From Bidens hawaiensis (lineage: Eukaryota; Streptophyta; Magnoliopsida; Asterales; Asteraceae): 64,000 nt of DNA. The stretch spans positions 422,009-486,008 of the forward strand of contig JAIQDT010001933.1 in the NCBI GenBank assembly GCA_021521415.1, read 5' to 3'. Positions 32,261 through 44,835 of the stretch are shown here, piece after piece. The translations under genes were made by a program, and so were the position numbers. Under the pieces are notes generated by a model. That model worked only from the letters and a program-made list of their open reading frames with translations, was not told the DNA's origin and searched no databases. Every line of letters starts with the position of its first letter. Within the stretch, counting starts at the first letter, position 1.

Positions 32261-35200
32261 TTACTCGGGATTGATCATCCCATTTAGCTCAACAAGGTTT
32301 TGAAATCGAGTTTTGTCAAACGCTTTAGTAAATAAGTCAGCGAAATTATCTAACGTATCAACCTTTTCGAGCACGATCAATTTCTTCTCAGCACAGTCCC
32401 GTATAAAATGATGACGGATGTCAATGTGTTTAGTTTTGCTATGCTTTACGGGATTGTTAGTTACTGAGATAGCAGCAGTGTTATCAATGCAAATAGGAGT
32501 ATGAGTGAAATTCAGACCATAGTCGCGCAATTGCTGTTGTATCCAAAGAACCTGGGAGCAGCAGTTCGACGCTGCCATGTATTCTGCTTCACATGTTGAA
32601 ATGGCGACTGAGGTCTGCTTCTTGCACTGCCATGACACTAACCTGCCTCCAAGAAACTGACATCCACCTGTTGTTGACTTCCGATTCTGATTGCACCCTC
32701 CATAATCAGAATCCGTGTAGGCGACTAACTCCAAGTCTCCTCCTTTCGTGTACCACAACCCTAGCTTAGGCTTGCCTTTGAGATATCGCAATATCCTCTT
32801 CACACCCTTCAAGTGAGATTCCTTTGGGTTTGCCTGAAAGCGAGCACAAAGACAAACTGCAAACATAATATCAGGTCTTGAAGCAGTTAAGTACATTAAA
32901 GAACCTATGATTGTCCGATATTGGGTGGGGTCCACATCTGCATCGCTATCTGAATCAGCACCCAGTTTATGGTTGACGCAAACTGGAGTATCAAATGGTG
33001 TGATGTCCTCCATCTTGAAGCGTTTGAGAACGTCTTGGACATACTTAGTTTGATGAATGAACATCCCATCTTTCTTCTGATCAACCTGCAATCCTAAAAA
33101 GAAAGTTAGTTCACCCATAGCACTCATTTCAAACCTCTGTTTCATGATGGCTTCAAACTCCTAACACATAGCGACTTTTGATGCAGCGAAGATGATGTCG
33201 TCCACGTAGACTTGAACCAGAAGAAAGTCTCTTCCATTTCTCTTAACGAACAGTGTACTATCTATCCTTCCCCTTTCAAATTCAATCTCAAGCAAGTAAT
33301 CGGATAGAGTTGAGTACCAAGCACGAGGGGTCTGATGTAGACCATAGAGCGCTTTACTTAGCTTGTACACGTGATCAGGAAAGTCTGGGTCAAGAAAACC
33401 CGGAGGTTGCTCAACGTACACAACCTCATCGACTTTACCGTTAAGAAACGTACTTTTCACGTCTAACTGGAACACCTTCATCTCCTTGTGTGCAGCAAAT
33501 GCCAAAAACAAACGAAATCGCTTCCAATCTCGCCACAGGAGCAAACACTTTATTGTAGTCGATCCCCTCTTGCTGATTAAAACCCTTTACAACCAGCCTC
33601 GCCTTGTTCCTGATAATTATCCCTTTTTCATCTCTCTTGCATTTGAAACCCATTTGGTGCCAATCGCATGCACATTCTTCGGTTTGGCAACCAAATTCCA
33701 TACCTCCATCTTCTTGAACTGGGCTAACTCTTCTTGCATGGCTTCGACCCACGAGCTGTCCTTGAGAGCCATTTGATAGTTCTTTGGTTCAATCTGGCTG
33801 ATGAAGCAGGTGTACAAGCATTCGTTAATGATGCATGTATCTTTAATGCTTGTGTAAACACAGGTGTGCTCATTCAAGCTTTGTCTTGTTTGTACACCAT
33901 CGGACAGATCACCTATCACGTTCTCCAAAGGGTGATTTTTGTGAACTCTCGTAGTCGGAACCGAACTGACTTGCAGATTGTCTTCCAGGTTCGAAGGTAG
34001 CTCATCAATGGGTGATTGTTGTTGTTGAGAGTGAAACGGATTGAAGAATTCCTCTTCTGTAGAGGCAGCAGGGGTATCAACAGTATTTGACGAGGAAGGC
34101 TGACATTCATCATACTGCGGTCGTTGCACATAATTGTCTTCCTCATCATAAAGCATCTTAGTAGCAATTCTCTCATCAACTTCTGCACAATCCAAGTAAG
34201 GCATGTTAAAAGATTTAAAAAGCCTATCATAGTCGAAAGCCCCAGCGGGTCCCGTGCTTGGTATTGGTGATTTGTAACTTGTGATATCAGTGTTACACAC
34301 CACTTCAACCTTGCTGGTCGATATATTAAAGACTCGACTGTTGGGAGTCCCAACAACATATCCGACTAAAATACCTTCGTCGGCTATTTCACCAAATTTA
34401 GAATTTGTCTTTAATATCGAACACGGGGACCCGAATGGTTCAAGACCACTCAAGTTAGGCTTTCTCCCATGCATAAGTTCATAACATGTTTTATTCAATC
34501 TTTTAACAGTTAAAACTCTATTAAGGATATAACAGGCTGTAGCAACAGCTTCAGCCCAGAACACCACAGAAAGTTTCGAATCAGCCAGCATGGTTCTGGC
34601 TCCTTCAATTAGCGTTCTGTTCTTCCTCTCAGCCACCCCATTTTGTTGCGGAGTATACGAAGCGCTGTACTGGTGGTCTATCCCTTTCTGTAAGCAGAAG
34701 ATCTCCATCTGATAGTTTTTGAACTCTGTCCCATTGTCTCTCCTGATGTATTTAACTTTTTTCCTCATAATATTCTCAACCTTGGTAATCAAATTTATTA
34801 CCATCTGAACCGTTTCATCCTTTGACTTCAGGAAATATACCCAAGAGTATCGAGAGAAATCATCAGTTATCACCAAGCAGTATGATGTTCCTCCTAGGCT
34901 TTTTACATTCACGGGACCGAAGAGATCCATGTGAAGTAGGTCTAGGGTACTGACTATTGAATTAACCTTCTTGGTGTGATGGGATTTCTTGTGTTGTTTT
35001 CCCTTTTTGCACGATAAGCATTGGTCTTCAAAGTTGAAATTCTTCAAGGTAACACCCAGCACCAGCCCATTCTTGACAATGTAGTTCATTTTCCGAAGAT
35101 GAATATGCCCCATTCTTCGATGCCATAACTCGGACTCCGATTCAGTTGCTTTTGACAGAAGACAAGATTCTTCTGTTGCCATCTCAGTCGACCTCATGTC

Positions 35201-35605
35201 CATAACATACGTATTCTTTTCCCTTGGAGCCTTCATTACTATCCAATCCTCTGGTATCTTGAAACCAAGATACAGCACGATCGCTTCATTCTTGGTAAAG
35301 TGCACTGTGTAATCTTTGTCACAGATCTGCGATACACTCAGCAGATTATGCTTCAGTTCTTCAACGAAATTCACTTTCTCTAACGTCATTTTACCATTAG
35401 TCACCGTCCCAATTCCAGTAATGCTTCCACCACTCTCTCCAGCAAAACTCGCTCTTCCTCCCTGAACAGGTTTCCATTCGTGTAACAAATTCTTGTTACC
35501 CGTCATGTGCCGGGAACAGCCGCTATCCACAACCCATAGATTGTTTGCAGCCCTGTTCAACTGTTCCTGCACAATTAAAGCAGAGGTTAAAATCTGGGGA
35601 CCCAA
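32261..35605 (-). pseudogene. Copia pol: protease, integrase, reverse transcriptase, RNase H (broken)
   Basis: The protease motif is VDSGCSRHMTG; then come a GAG-pre-integrase part (LWHRRMGHIHLRKM) with the HHCC zinc motif (CLSCKKGKQHKKSHH), the integrase core (LDLLHMDLFGPV, YTPQQNGVAERKNRTLIEGA), reverse transcriptase ([53 protein letters not shown]) and RNase H (YTDSDYGG, CEAEYMAASNC, TKHIDIRHHFIRD, ADLFTKAF). The frame is lost by one T near 33640 and restored by one extra T near 33540, both in short T runs. An in-frame TAG lies at 33158-33160, where relatives have Lys. The protease frame also differs from that of gag. No functional polyprotein can be made. Confidence 0.9.
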
Positions 35606-35727
35606 GACCTATTGGTCTTGGGTCGATACATCCCGTACTTTGGCTGTCCAAAGTTAGTATTAGTATGATATCTGTAAGTCCTAAAAGGATACCTTCTTGT
35701 AGATTGACTATGAGGCCATCCAAACCT

Positions 35728-38208
35728 TCATGAATTAAATGAATTATTACTAATGGTTTGGTTGTTAAAAGGGAAAAACTGAGATCGATTTCTTTGAAAA
35801 CCTGGATTAGTCCAATGTCTGAACTTTGACGAGTTTTCATTTTTACCATTATAGTGATTACTGTTAGTTCTGTTCTCAGTTTTCGAAGGCCTCATACCTC
35901 TGAATCTCTGCTTCAGAGGGCAATCAGCAATCAGGTGTTCTAATTGATTGCATCTGAAACAACTCATGTGTTCAACTTTCTTATCAATAGTTGTTTTAGA
36001 TGTTGAGGCCGCATTACTGCCCGTTTGTCTAACATATGGTGGGACATACGGGTTTAGTGGAGAATTCTTTTCATTTGATTTATGTTCCTCTCCACATTTT
36101 GGTAATACTGCCTCTTCTTTTGTCTCACTCGACTCGGATGTCTTGTCCGAATTTTATGAGACGGGACTAGGAGCAGAAATCTTAACATTAGAAACAGGCT
36201 TACTCGTTTCGCCTTTACTAACTTCTGGATCTTTAATCGTAACCTTAACCGGAACTGTCTGACCAATTTCAACATCAACAGATTTCTGATTACTAGGATC
36301 ATAAGTATAGTTATGATTATAAGGTGGTGGAACTTCATGATAACCAATTCCTCCCCTTTTAACTGGGGAACTTTGATCACTTACGAGGTGATCAAGTATA
36401 GCGGAGGAATTTCTAAATTGCTCAAGTTTTCTGTTTAGTTCCACCACTTTCACCTGGTGATCAGCTATTTGTTTATCCCTTTCAGCTATTAGTTTGGTTT
36501 TCTCTTCTAACACCTCATAGCTAAGATCAATTACTTGTATTTTCTCAGCTAGACTGGCTTTAAGACTTCTAATATCTTTCTCACTAGCTTTTATTTTTAC
36601 CTTGTAACTATTTTCTCTAACTTTAGTGTAATGATGATCTTCTTTTAATGTTTTAAACTGAGCATCCAAACTAACAAACTGATCAGTTATTGTTTTCAAT
36701 TGTTCAGACAGATTTTCACATTTCGTACAAGGGAGTTTAGTACTTACCTCGGAGAGCTGATCTGTCACTTCTGCCATGTAAGCTTGATTTTCTCCAGTTA
36801 GTTTCTCACTTCCTGTGGTTTCGATGTTCGCCAAATTGGCCTGTTCGAACACTTCCTCCACATGCAGATTCCAGTTGTACTCCCCGTTCTGTCTGGATAT
36901 CATGGCCCTATTCTCATTACCACCCCCACTATGTTGTGTAGACCTGTTTTGACTGCGTTCTACACGTTCATTTGTGCACTCTTTAGCAAAGTGTCCATTC
37001 TGTTGACAGTTATAACACCGCACCTTTGACTTATCAAAACCTGGTCTTTCACCAACAAACTTTCTACATGTCTTCTTCATAAACCTCTTAACCCTTCTTA
37101 CAATCATCGCCATCTGCCACTGCAGATCCATCTCTTCCAGATCATCAGCATCGATCTGATCATAGTCTTCGTCTAGCGTTGCAGGATCAACAATCTTGCC
37201 TTTAATGTAATTTTCATACGAAGCAATGAAAGATGCATAGAGAGCAAACTGTTGTTCAGCAGATTTAACACTCATGGGCATCTTAGAGTAGTTGTTGTTA
37301 GGAACACTTGAAGCGAAACTACCCTTGGTTGCTTGAGGTTTAGAAGCATTTGTTCCTCCAGCTACAAAACACACATCACCATCCGTGTTGAGAGTTACAT
37401 GACCTTCATGTGTTGAGTTAGCGCCCGAGTCTCCCTTTGAGTAGTAAGCAGACGATTCAGACTTCGAACTTGAACTTGAGTTAACTTTTGCACCATACAT
37501 TCCCGGATCCTGAACCTGATCAGTTGGTGTCTCTTTTCGAACCATGTTAAGTTCAAAAGTTCGTAGTTTGTTGACTGCTGTTTCCAAGTCATAGTCGGCA
37601 AACTCTTTGTCTTCTCTCATCAAGACAGTGTACATCTCCCGTTTCGGTGGGAGAGCATCAAGGAGTTTTTCCACGATCTCATCTTCTTTGTAAGTAATGG
37701 AATAATTGTTGAGTTCGGTCATTAGGTGATAATATCTCGTGATGATATCATCAAGTGATTCATTCTTCAAGTACTTGAACACAGAGAATTGGGTTTTGAG
37801 TAGTTTTATCTTGGATGCACGTATCCCCACATTACCTTCAAATCGGTTTTCAAGTGCTTCCCAAAGCTCTCTAGCGGTTTTATACTTCCTGAAGGTGTGA
37901 AGAATCTCTTGTGGAAGAGCCATTGTAATCGCAGAATGAGCTTTGCTTTCTGCCTCATACATCTTCTTTTCTTCCTCTTCCATCTTGTTGTATTTCTTAA
38001 TCTGTTCACGACCCTCGTACAGAGCAGTTGGTGGAATGTATCCATCTTGAATGCACACCCACATCTTAGCATCTTGGTATTTAACATACTGCTCAAACCG
38101 ATCCTTCCAAGTCACGAAATCGGTACCCTTTAGCATCTTCGGTGCCTTAGTAGCTGAACCCGCTTCCACTTCCATCTTCACCAGTTCCGTAATATTTATT
38201 GAAGTCAT
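35728..38208 (-). pseudogene. Copia gag with two zinc knuckles (split by a stop)
   Basis: From ATG at 38208 the frame is open for 684 codons to a TAA at 36154. It shows the UBN2/retrotransposon-gag core ([54 protein letters not shown]), a CCHC knuckle ([14 protein letters not shown]), and a long coiled coil ([40 protein letters not shown]). Reading continues in the same frame after the TAA, with a second knuckle (CFRCNQLEHLIADC) near 35920, until a TGA at 35728. A large gag with a coiled coil and two knuckles is typical of SIRE-like elements. The first 684 codons alone might still make a capsid protein. Confidence 0.85.
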
Positions 38209-38269
38209 CTTTTACGAAACGAATACACACAGAAACCCGAAAAATAAAAATTTTATTCTGAACCGTACT

Positions 38270-38500
38270 GTAGGCGAAGTTAAAGTTAACTTCGCTTAAT
38301 TCTTATCTTCGCTTGAATTCTTAACTTCGCTCCCTTTTTAAATTCGCCTGATTTGGCGAAGTTGTGGATAACTTCGCTTGAGATAAGCGAACTTGTGATA
38401 TAGGCGTACTTGTGAGGTAGGCGAAGTTGTGGATAACTTCGCTTAACCTTATATCTTCGCCTAAACCCTACAAACAGTAGCGGCAACTTCGCCTGATGAA
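38270..38500. repeat. Cluster of GCGAAGTT hairpins, 5' leader of the copia element
   Basis: Eight exact GCGAAGTT/AACTTCGC words and several near-matches (AGCGAACTT, TCTTCGC) lie between the PBS and the gag ATG. Three pairs form hairpins with loops of 4-5 bases, for example around 38360 and 38424. This is where packaging and dimerisation signals of retroelements usually lie. Confidence 0.85.
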
Positions 38501-38681
38501 CACGATGATTTTGCAGGTTTGATTTCTGGGTTTTGCGAGGTATGTGAAGGTGTAATGGGTGGTTTTTGATGGTGGGAGGTGAGTAGGACACAAAAACTCG
38601 GTAAACTCGTCCCGCGAATAGTCGAACGGAACGATTTCTACACCCGCGTGATAATCCCGAACCACACAATCACGAGCAAAA

Positions 38682-38693
38682 GCTCTGATACCA
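38682..38693 (-). other. Primer-binding site (initiator Met-tRNA)
   Basis: In element sense TGGTATCAGAGC starts 2 bases after the 5' LTR, the standard copia PBS complementary to the initiator methionine tRNA. Confidence 0.9.
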
Positions 38694-38695
38694 AT

Positions 38696-39115
38696 TGTAG
38701 GTTCCCAGCCGGATCTACACGGAATATCTCGTTCTACGTAGGTGCGGAATCCCTACGTAAGACGTTACGAGCGTAGAAGACGATACACGTTAACACGATC
38801 AAACACACGTTACAATAAACAAAGACACGTTGTATTGCAACTAGAAACACGTGATTCACTGATCACCGATTACACAACTCGTAAACTCGTTACAACTCGT
38901 ACAATTTCGTCCCTCAACTCAGCCGTAACCTAGTTGCTTATAAAGCACGACAACTTCGCCTAGCATGTTTAGGCGAAGTTGTCCCTAACTTCGCTTGTTC
39001 CACAAGTTCGCCTATATCAGCGAACTTGTGAGAACTTCGCTTACATCCAAAACACAAATCCAACTAACTCGATTACAGACACTATATACTGAACTACTGA
39101 CATCATGTACCAACA
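38696..39115 (-). repeat. 5' LTR of the copia element
   Basis: Same 420 bp as the 3' LTR at 26770-27189, with no difference seen by eye; flanked outside by the CCATG duplication at 39116-39120. Confidence 0.93.
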
Positions 39116-39120
39116 CCATG

Positions 39121-40737
39121 GTGATGCATGGATGTTTCAACAATTAAAGTTTAATATTGATTTTTATTATTGATATAAATCTAGTTACTCATTTTGTTGA
39201 AAGAAATCCATGGTGATACAGGAACAAATTCAACTTCCTCCTATATATTAAATTCTTTTCTAAAGATGCGTGGTTTGGTATCCTAACTACCCGTTTTCGA
39301 GTTTTCAAATTGGTTTCGCGATGTCGCTATAAGATTTCTCTAACTCATTTTCATTTTTTTTATTATCAATCCTTATTGTTGAAATTCCAATATTGGAATT
39401 ATATTATTGAATTTTCCATCATTTAAATTTAATCTCCACTATTAAATTGAATTTTCCTTTTTAATTAAATTTCCATGGTGATCCATCTATAACTCAATTA
39501 CCCATTCTATTTTATGGCATATTCGAGATTTTTGTTGAAAACCTATGGTGGTTTGTAGGTATCTCAATGATCCATTTTCATTTTACTAAACTTCGTTATT
39601 TAGTTGAAATTCCATGGTGGTTTGTGAATGTTTCAATGCCCTACCTCGATTTTTGGTATATTGTTTCAATTATCTTGCGAAATTATGAATGTTTCAATTT
39701 ATAAACTTTAATGATGACTTTGCTATTTTGTTTGAATAGTCATGGTAATTCATGCATTTCTGGCCCCTTGCTTTTGTTTTATTTTATTATATCATTTCAC
39801 AAACCATTTTCATTTTCACTATTAATTGAATATTCCTTATTTATTTAAACTTTCATGATAAACGATAGATAACTCAATTTACTTAATTTATCTTATTTAT
39901 AATGATTTTGTGGAGATAGGAAAATCACTCGTAATTCGTGGATACTCTAATGATCTACCTTATATTATATTTAATTTTAAAGATTTATTTGGGATAGGAC
40001 TTTCCCGATGATTCGAGAATATCAACTTCCCAATTTAATATCTTAACAATTTATTCGCATACTTAAATGTTTACAATTTCATTAATGTTCAATTATTGCT
40101 AAACATTTATTTTAATACTTCAATTTTGTATTTTGAATTTACCTCATCTCAAATTCACAATTTTAATGCTACAATTTAATTTACGTGCAAGCTACCTCCT
40201 CAAGTTTCACAAACTATTTCATGTTACACATTATTCATTATAGTCACATTTCGTGTAGTGTGGATTATAATATATTCTTGAACTTCTCTCAAGAGATTTG
40301 AAATTTCACAATTTACCTTAATAGGTTCTTTAATGATGCGGTTTTAACATTTCAATTTTCAAGCGGAATTTTAATTTGATACTATTACTTAATAAGTATC
40401 AATTTTTAAATAGTGGCATATTTTTTTTATTTTCATTTATTTCTCATGAAAATTTTAATCTAAAAGCATCAAAAATTCAAAATTTGAATTATTTTTCATT
40501 TTGATCATGAATGAATACTATTTCTACAGAGAATACCATTTCTGGGGATTTCAATTGCTATACCTGAAGAAGGTATTTTGATCTTCTCACAAAATCTAGT
40601 TTCTTTAAACTTTGTTTACCATCATATTAAGTTAATGTTTCAATCTCAACCTCAATTATAATTCAATGATTTATTTCATAATTTATTCAATTTTCAAGTT
40701 TGCCCACAACCTCAGTTATAAGTTATTTTGGTGATTA
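39121..40737. other. AT-rich intergenic DNA with degenerate CCATGGTG phrases
   Basis: No gene. The phrase TTGAAATTCCATGGTGGTTT and variants (CCATGGTGAT, CCTATGGTGG, TTCATGATAAACG) recurs every 80-150 bp between about 39116 and 39870, followed by TTTCAAT and CTCAATT words. It may be an old degenerate tandem repeat. The copia element inserted into one CCATG of this array. Confidence 0.5.
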
Positions 40738-41814
40738 CAGGGGCGGAGCTACTATGATTGTACAAGGGTCAGCCGACCTCTGTGAGAAAATTTTATTTAG
40801 TGTTATATACTTGCTAAAATCCCGACCAACCCTATATAATTTTGACATTAACCCCTGGAAAACTAGTGAGAATGTAAGATGAAAAGAAAAGATTAAACTT
40901 GAAATTCTGGAAGATTTCCTGTGACATGTAAAAGTCACCGGAGTTAACCGATAAAAGTGCAAGTCAAGAGATAGAAGAAGACATGACAATTAAGAGTGGA
41001 ATTTAATTTTTTTGAGATGTGAAAAAAGTAATTGATAATATTAAAAGTAATGTGTCGTGAAAAAAATCTTAACATCTATTATCTATTAATTATCTATTTT
41101 AGCTATATTAATTAAAATATAATAATAGACAAACTTTTTGTTTTTATTTCTTTATTATTATTTTTTTCTAGTGGATGATTTATTATTTTAATTAATTTCT
41201 TTAATGTTTATTGTTATGCTAGATGATTGTGTGAACCATCTCGAACTGAAATTTTTTTGAACGTTAATACAGTGGTAAATTTCCGACCTCAATGAAAAAA
41301 TGAATTGGGTCATGAAATTTAATAAAATGAAAGAGAAACAATAGTTGTATTTGTTTAATATTTGGCAATAAACATCTAACTCTACAAAAATTTCGATGAT
41401 GAAGTACGTTCATTCTGATTTACTTAACTAGATGGGTTATGAGAATATAAACGGTCGTTGTATATGTTTAATTGAGAATGACTTGCTTAGGAATATCAAA
41501 TTGGATTATGTTATGGTTAGATTTCGAAAAAATGAAAAATCGAAGAGAACTTATATTTTAATTGTGCCTTTTTTATTAAGTTTCTCTTACTTATTTTTTG
41601 CTATATGATATTTTTGTATTATCCTTTTCTTTTATATTACCCCACCTGATTTGACACGACCGGAACGAATGAATCTAACTGGAAAAAAAAATATGCAGAT
41701 TTAACCCGACCTAAATGACAGAACCAGCCCGGAAATTTAAATACCAATAGTCAACTAACTACCGGCCAAAAAAAATTATGACCCCTTTGATAAGAAATTC
41801 CGGATCCGCCAATG
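40738..41814. mobile_element. hAT-type non-autonomous element
   Basis: Ends CAGGGGCGGAGC and inverted CATTGGCGGATCC, flanked by a perfect 8-bp duplication GGTGATTA (40730-40737, 41815-41822). Just inside both ends is a GGGTCA word. About 1.08 kb with no transposase frame. Confidence 0.8.
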
Positions 41815-41822
41815 GGTGATTA

Positions 41823-43062
41823 AAATTATGATATATTTTCAAGTTTACCAACAATTTCATATGTTTCAAAACTTACCCGCACCTCATAAAACCGCACATT
41901 TTGTCCCCATAATATGTCCTCTTGTAATGCAAAAGGTATTGTGGGAGCCTTTCCGACCCTCATCACCCAACTCCAAATTGTTAATGTCATCGCAAACACA
42001 ATTGCCAACCCAGGTAATTCGTAAAATTTCTTCTATTTTATAAATTTATACACCTTTCTCCCTAGAGGGTGTCTTCTCTTCACAACAACCGTTACCATCA
42101 TTTGGCCGCCACATCACCAAAGAAATATCTGACATGATCTCGAACCTTAATACACCATCTGCAATAACCATGCTTTCTAGTTCCTCATTTGGCCACTACT
42201 TTTGAACCATCAATAGATACATACATCTTAGGCCCGCCGATACAAATTCGAGACTCCGCCTTGAGTCGTGATCCCCAAACTCTCCTTGATCCCATAACAA
42301 CTGTAGCTACTCTCACCAAGAAACACAAGAACTATTCCTTAATCTACTCAAACTTCAACTCATAACCCTCAAACTGAACCCAACAAAAAGTCGTTACACC
42401 AGACCGTACCCTTTGTGTGGTACCTACAAGTTTGACCATCCAACTACCTTACCATGCCGTCACTACTCTAATGCAACCACTATGACCATATCATCACCCC
42501 ATGTCGTGAACCCATGCAAACCGAACTCAACCCATCTATGAATCAAGTCGTTACTTCGCTTTTTACTCAACCCTTTACCCGATCATTCTCGACATATCAA
42601 GTTTGATACCATTGTGGTGATCCAAGTCATCTTCACAATGTATACCCTATACTTGTATACACGTATCAATCTCAAATCCATTCAAAATAAAGTTAACCCT
42701 ATCAAACCCATCAAACCCAAAATTCGCAAGCCTAAATCCATTAAGCCCATTTCAATCAAACCTTATCTTTGCAACCTATTCAAGCCCAACCTATTCGAGC
42801 CATTTATACCCACCAAGCCCGATCGATCATCTTCATGAATATTCAACCCTCCAAGGTGCGCAAGGCTAAATGTTCCAAGTCAACCACAACTAAGGATTCA
42901 AGTTCCTCGAAGACCCTCATCGATTTCAACTTTTTAGCTATTCATTATTTTAGTTCTTATGCTCAACTCAAATTCCCAAGACTATTTATCTCAAATTTAA
43001 TAATCTGTCATTATATTTATGCACCTACTCTTATCGCTCGCACATTTTATTTAGTTTAACTA
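41823..43062. other. Decayed retroelement sequence, possible Ty3 gag remnant
   Basis: At 42407-42485 the plus strand reads YPLCGTYKFDHPTTLPCRHY and on, with Cys/His spacing like a worn CCHC knuckle of Ty3 gag. A GATACCATTGTGGTGATCC string near 42605 resembles plant retroelement leader text. C-rich composition separates this part (42060-42850) from the AT-rich flanks. Frames are broken. The assignment is weak. Confidence 0.3.
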
Positions 43063-44574
43063 TGTAAGGACCCTCTATCATTTATAACCATCCTTCTCAT
43101 TTATAAATTCAGGCGCAAACTAATTACTCAATCTAGCGGCCTATGGCCGGTTACCACGAGCATTTATTATGATCATAGCTAACTAATAGAAGCCGTATGT
43201 GTTGATTCATAATTATTCTCATCTATCCAAACTCAATTCGTATAATATTTCATGTAATCTTGTTCGAATTTAAATTCTTGACCTCCAAAGATTTCGTTAC
43301 AATTAATACAAGATTATCATGAATTCTTGGTCAAGAAGCCAAATTTAGCCTATATAAACGACCTCTAGCTTCTTCACATCGGTACCCCATCCTTTTTCAC
43401 CCTCACCTCATGTTCTTGAAGCTTAATTTGATGATTGTAGTCGATTCGAATTTTACAAGTCAAGGTCTTGAATATTTTGTGTTCTTCTCAATCCGTTCAC
43501 TTTCCGGGTAAGTTGTCTTCATGAAATTTGTGTATTTTTATCTAACTAACAAAAGCTCTTTATCAATTTCACTGTTCCGAGTGGGAGGGGGGGTTGCTAG
43601 TCAATTGCGGTTTGACCTGTTTAGGGTTCTTAAACATTAAAATTGGGATTTTCAATTACATTAAGTTCCGATCAAATTTGGTTTTCACTCGAGTTAAGTT
43701 TTTTTGTTCGTTTTCATATATTAAAGCTGTTGGACTCGAACACGGTCTCGAACCGCTGTTCGAACTCAGTACATATAAACACTCGCTTAAATCTTGTTTT
43801 TGTTATAACTTGATAACAGTAATGCATATTAATATGATTCCAGTTGAACTCTTCTCGGTTTAATGATATGTTCACATATTTAATGTATATGTTTTTGTTG
43901 TTGGATCAGTCAACTCGCTTATTCTTATTGTCATGTTAGCTCGCTTATTCTCAAAGGTGAATAATCACACTCCTCAAATTTTACTTTTTTTTTGGCTTTA
44001 TGCATACACAACTTTTATATTTGTTTATTATACAAGTATATACTCAAACACAATTCCACTATTTGCGTAGCTGTGACATTGCCCGATTAGTTGCTAATTG
44101 TAAAATGACTATGTGTTTATAGTTTTTATGGTTGGTGGGTATCTAATCCTCATAGTATGATCATACGCCGTCTGAGTAAACATGTCCGAATCTAGTGGCA
44201 TGTTGAAAAGACACTTTTATTTATGTTATGCTAGTTGTTGTAATACACATTATGGCAAGGAATTATCATTTTTATTATCATATATATCTCAAATTGTGAT
44301 TATTTGTTCAAACAAAAAAATATATATTTTTACGTATATCAAATGTAGTTATTTGGGATGATTGAAGATGCAAGACGTAGTTGGGCCTTAAGTTTTATTA
44401 AAATAAAGAACAATTTATTTGTTTTAGATTATTTTGATTTGTGAAACTCTTGTGTACTTTGTTGAATAAATAAAATTAGATTTTTTACACTTTATATTTA
44501 TTTAAGTGTCTTTGAGCTATAATACAAATTATGTCGCGCTCCGGTGTTTTCCACCGTTAAGTTGGGGTATGACA
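43063..44574 (+). mobile_element. Probable solo LTR (Ty3-type)
   Basis: Starts TGTAAGGACCCTC and ends GTTGGGGTATGACA (TG...CA). A TATA-like CCTATATAAACGAC lies at about 43350-43363. The length (~1.5 kb) and the end text suit a Ty3 LTR. No matching 5-bp target duplication was found, and the right side abuts LINE 3' sequence, so a rearrangement is likely. Confidence 0.45.
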
Positions 44575-44835
44575 AAAAGTAGAGCAAAACTCTCAAACTT
44601 GGATTGAAAGAAATGGTGTAGTTTTTTTTGTTTTGTTAATTTCCCATTGTAATTTTATCTAGTTTATCTTTGTTGTTGGCCTTGTTGCTTTGTTTAGTTT
44701 TCTTTGTTACTAGCCTTTGTTTCTGGTCTCTGGCTTGTTTTTATATAATCCAACCTTTCAATAAAAAATGTAATTTATTTTTTTTATATTTCTTATACTT
44801 TTTAATACTTTTATAATACAATAAGCAAAGTTTGA
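44575..44835 (+). mobile_element. LINE 3' end, partner of 26003-26235
   Basis: Runs parallel to the 3' end of the LINE remnant: AGTAGAGCAAAACT, TTGGATT, TTAATTTCCCATTGTAAT, TGTTGGCCTT, TATATAATCCAACC and AATACAATAAGCAAAGTT all occur in order. It starts sharply after the TATGACA end of the LTR. A 5'-truncated copy or a rearranged duplicate. Confidence 0.75.

Larger units (their letters stand above)
26770..39115 (-). mobile_element. 12.3-kb copia LTR retrotransposon, SIRE/Maximus-like, with extra ORFs
   Basis: Two 420-bp LTRs, identical by eye, bound the element and are flanked by a perfect CCATG duplication (26765-26769, 39116-39120). Read on the minus strand the order is 5' LTR, PBS, gag, protease, integrase, reverse transcriptase, RNase H, a 2-kb non-coding stretch, two further ORFs, PPT and 3' LTR. 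Integrase before reverse transcriptase defines copia. A large gag with coiled coil and an extra sense ORF 3' of pol match the SIRE/Maximus lineage. Gag-pol has several stops and frame changes, so the copy cannot make its own enzymes; identical LTRs show it moved recently, so enzymes came from elsewhere. Confidence 0.92.

Noticed and set aside
30236..38500. GCGAAGTT repeats as a CRISPR-like array
   Set aside because: The words are 8-10 bp, in both orientations, irregularly spaced and inside a plant retrotransposon. There are no uniform repeats and spacers.
43063..44574. Complete Ty3 element
   Set aside because: Only one LTR-like unit is present, with no second LTR, PBS or pol in the neighbourhood.
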